A stretch of 6,293 bases of DNA from Actinomycetota bacterium (GTDB lineage Bacteria > Actinomycetota > Thermoleophilia > Gaiellales > Gaiellaceae). The notes beneath the pieces are model-generated. The model was given only the letters and a program-made list of their open reading frames with translations, did no database searches and was not told where the DNA came from. Numbering within the stretch: position 1 is the first letter of the stretch; every line of letters starts with the position of its first letter. Location: contig JACDAS010000093.1 in the NCBI GenBank assembly GCA_013695295.1, forward strand, positions 1 through 6,293, written 5' to 3'. A program made the translations under genes and the position numbers. Below are positions 6,278 to 6,293 of this stretch, piece after piece.

Positions 6278-6293
6278 GTGTCTGGCGAACCTC
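6278..6293 (+). CDS. Start of an unidentified gene (partial)
   Basis: A GTG followed by codons for Ser-Gly-Glu-Pro runs off the end of the window. The well-placed GGGAGG upstream makes this a believable start, but five codons do not allow any product call. Confidence 0.5.

Overview
The window is about 70% GC and almost fully coding. Its gene content (a class E sortase, a membrane-bound M28-family protein, and an OmpR-type two-component system followed by an HtrA protease) points to a high-GC actinobacterial chromosome. Several protein phrases look to me like the Thermoleophilia/Gaiellales side of the phylum, but that is an impression from memory, not a database result. I see no mobile element, CRISPR array, tRNA or rRNA.

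Layout. Bases 3-116 hold the last 37 codons of a rightward moeA-like gene (molybdenum cofactor synthesis). It converges on a leftward pair: an M28-family membrane protein (about 2835 to 901) and then a class E sortase (904 to 146), joined by a 4-base ATGA stop/start overlap. A short divergent control region (about 2836-2885) separates this pair from a rightward three-gene operon: response regulator (2886-3584), sensor histidine kinase (3584-4990) and trypsin-like HtrA/PDZ serine protease (4987-6219). These genes overlap by 1 and 4 bases. After a 58-base gap the window ends in the first codons of another rightward gene (GTG at 6278) with a strong ribosome-binding site.

How they fit together. 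All five complete genes concern the cell envelope or its surveillance. The regulator-kinase-HtrA order matches the mycobacterial MprA-MprB-PepD envelope-stress module. The divergent pair encodes an extracytoplasmic hydrolase-like membrane protein and a sortase. The two transcription units appear to start from almost the same base pairs, because one 9-bp AT-rich stretch reads as a -10 box on both strands, so co-regulation is plausible.

Most noteworthy: (i) the M28 domain keeps the HxD, bridging-Asp and NLD positions but has Gly-Ala where the family has the catalytic Glu-Glu pair, and it lacks an evident last His, so it may not be a conventional aminopeptidase; (ii) its reading frame has no ATG, GTG or TTG codon upstream of the active-site motif, although the coding signal clearly continues about 125-150 codons further; (iii) the back-to-back promoter. 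I found no clearly novel multi-gene system; the window is best described as an envelope-maintenance locus with some unusual protein details.
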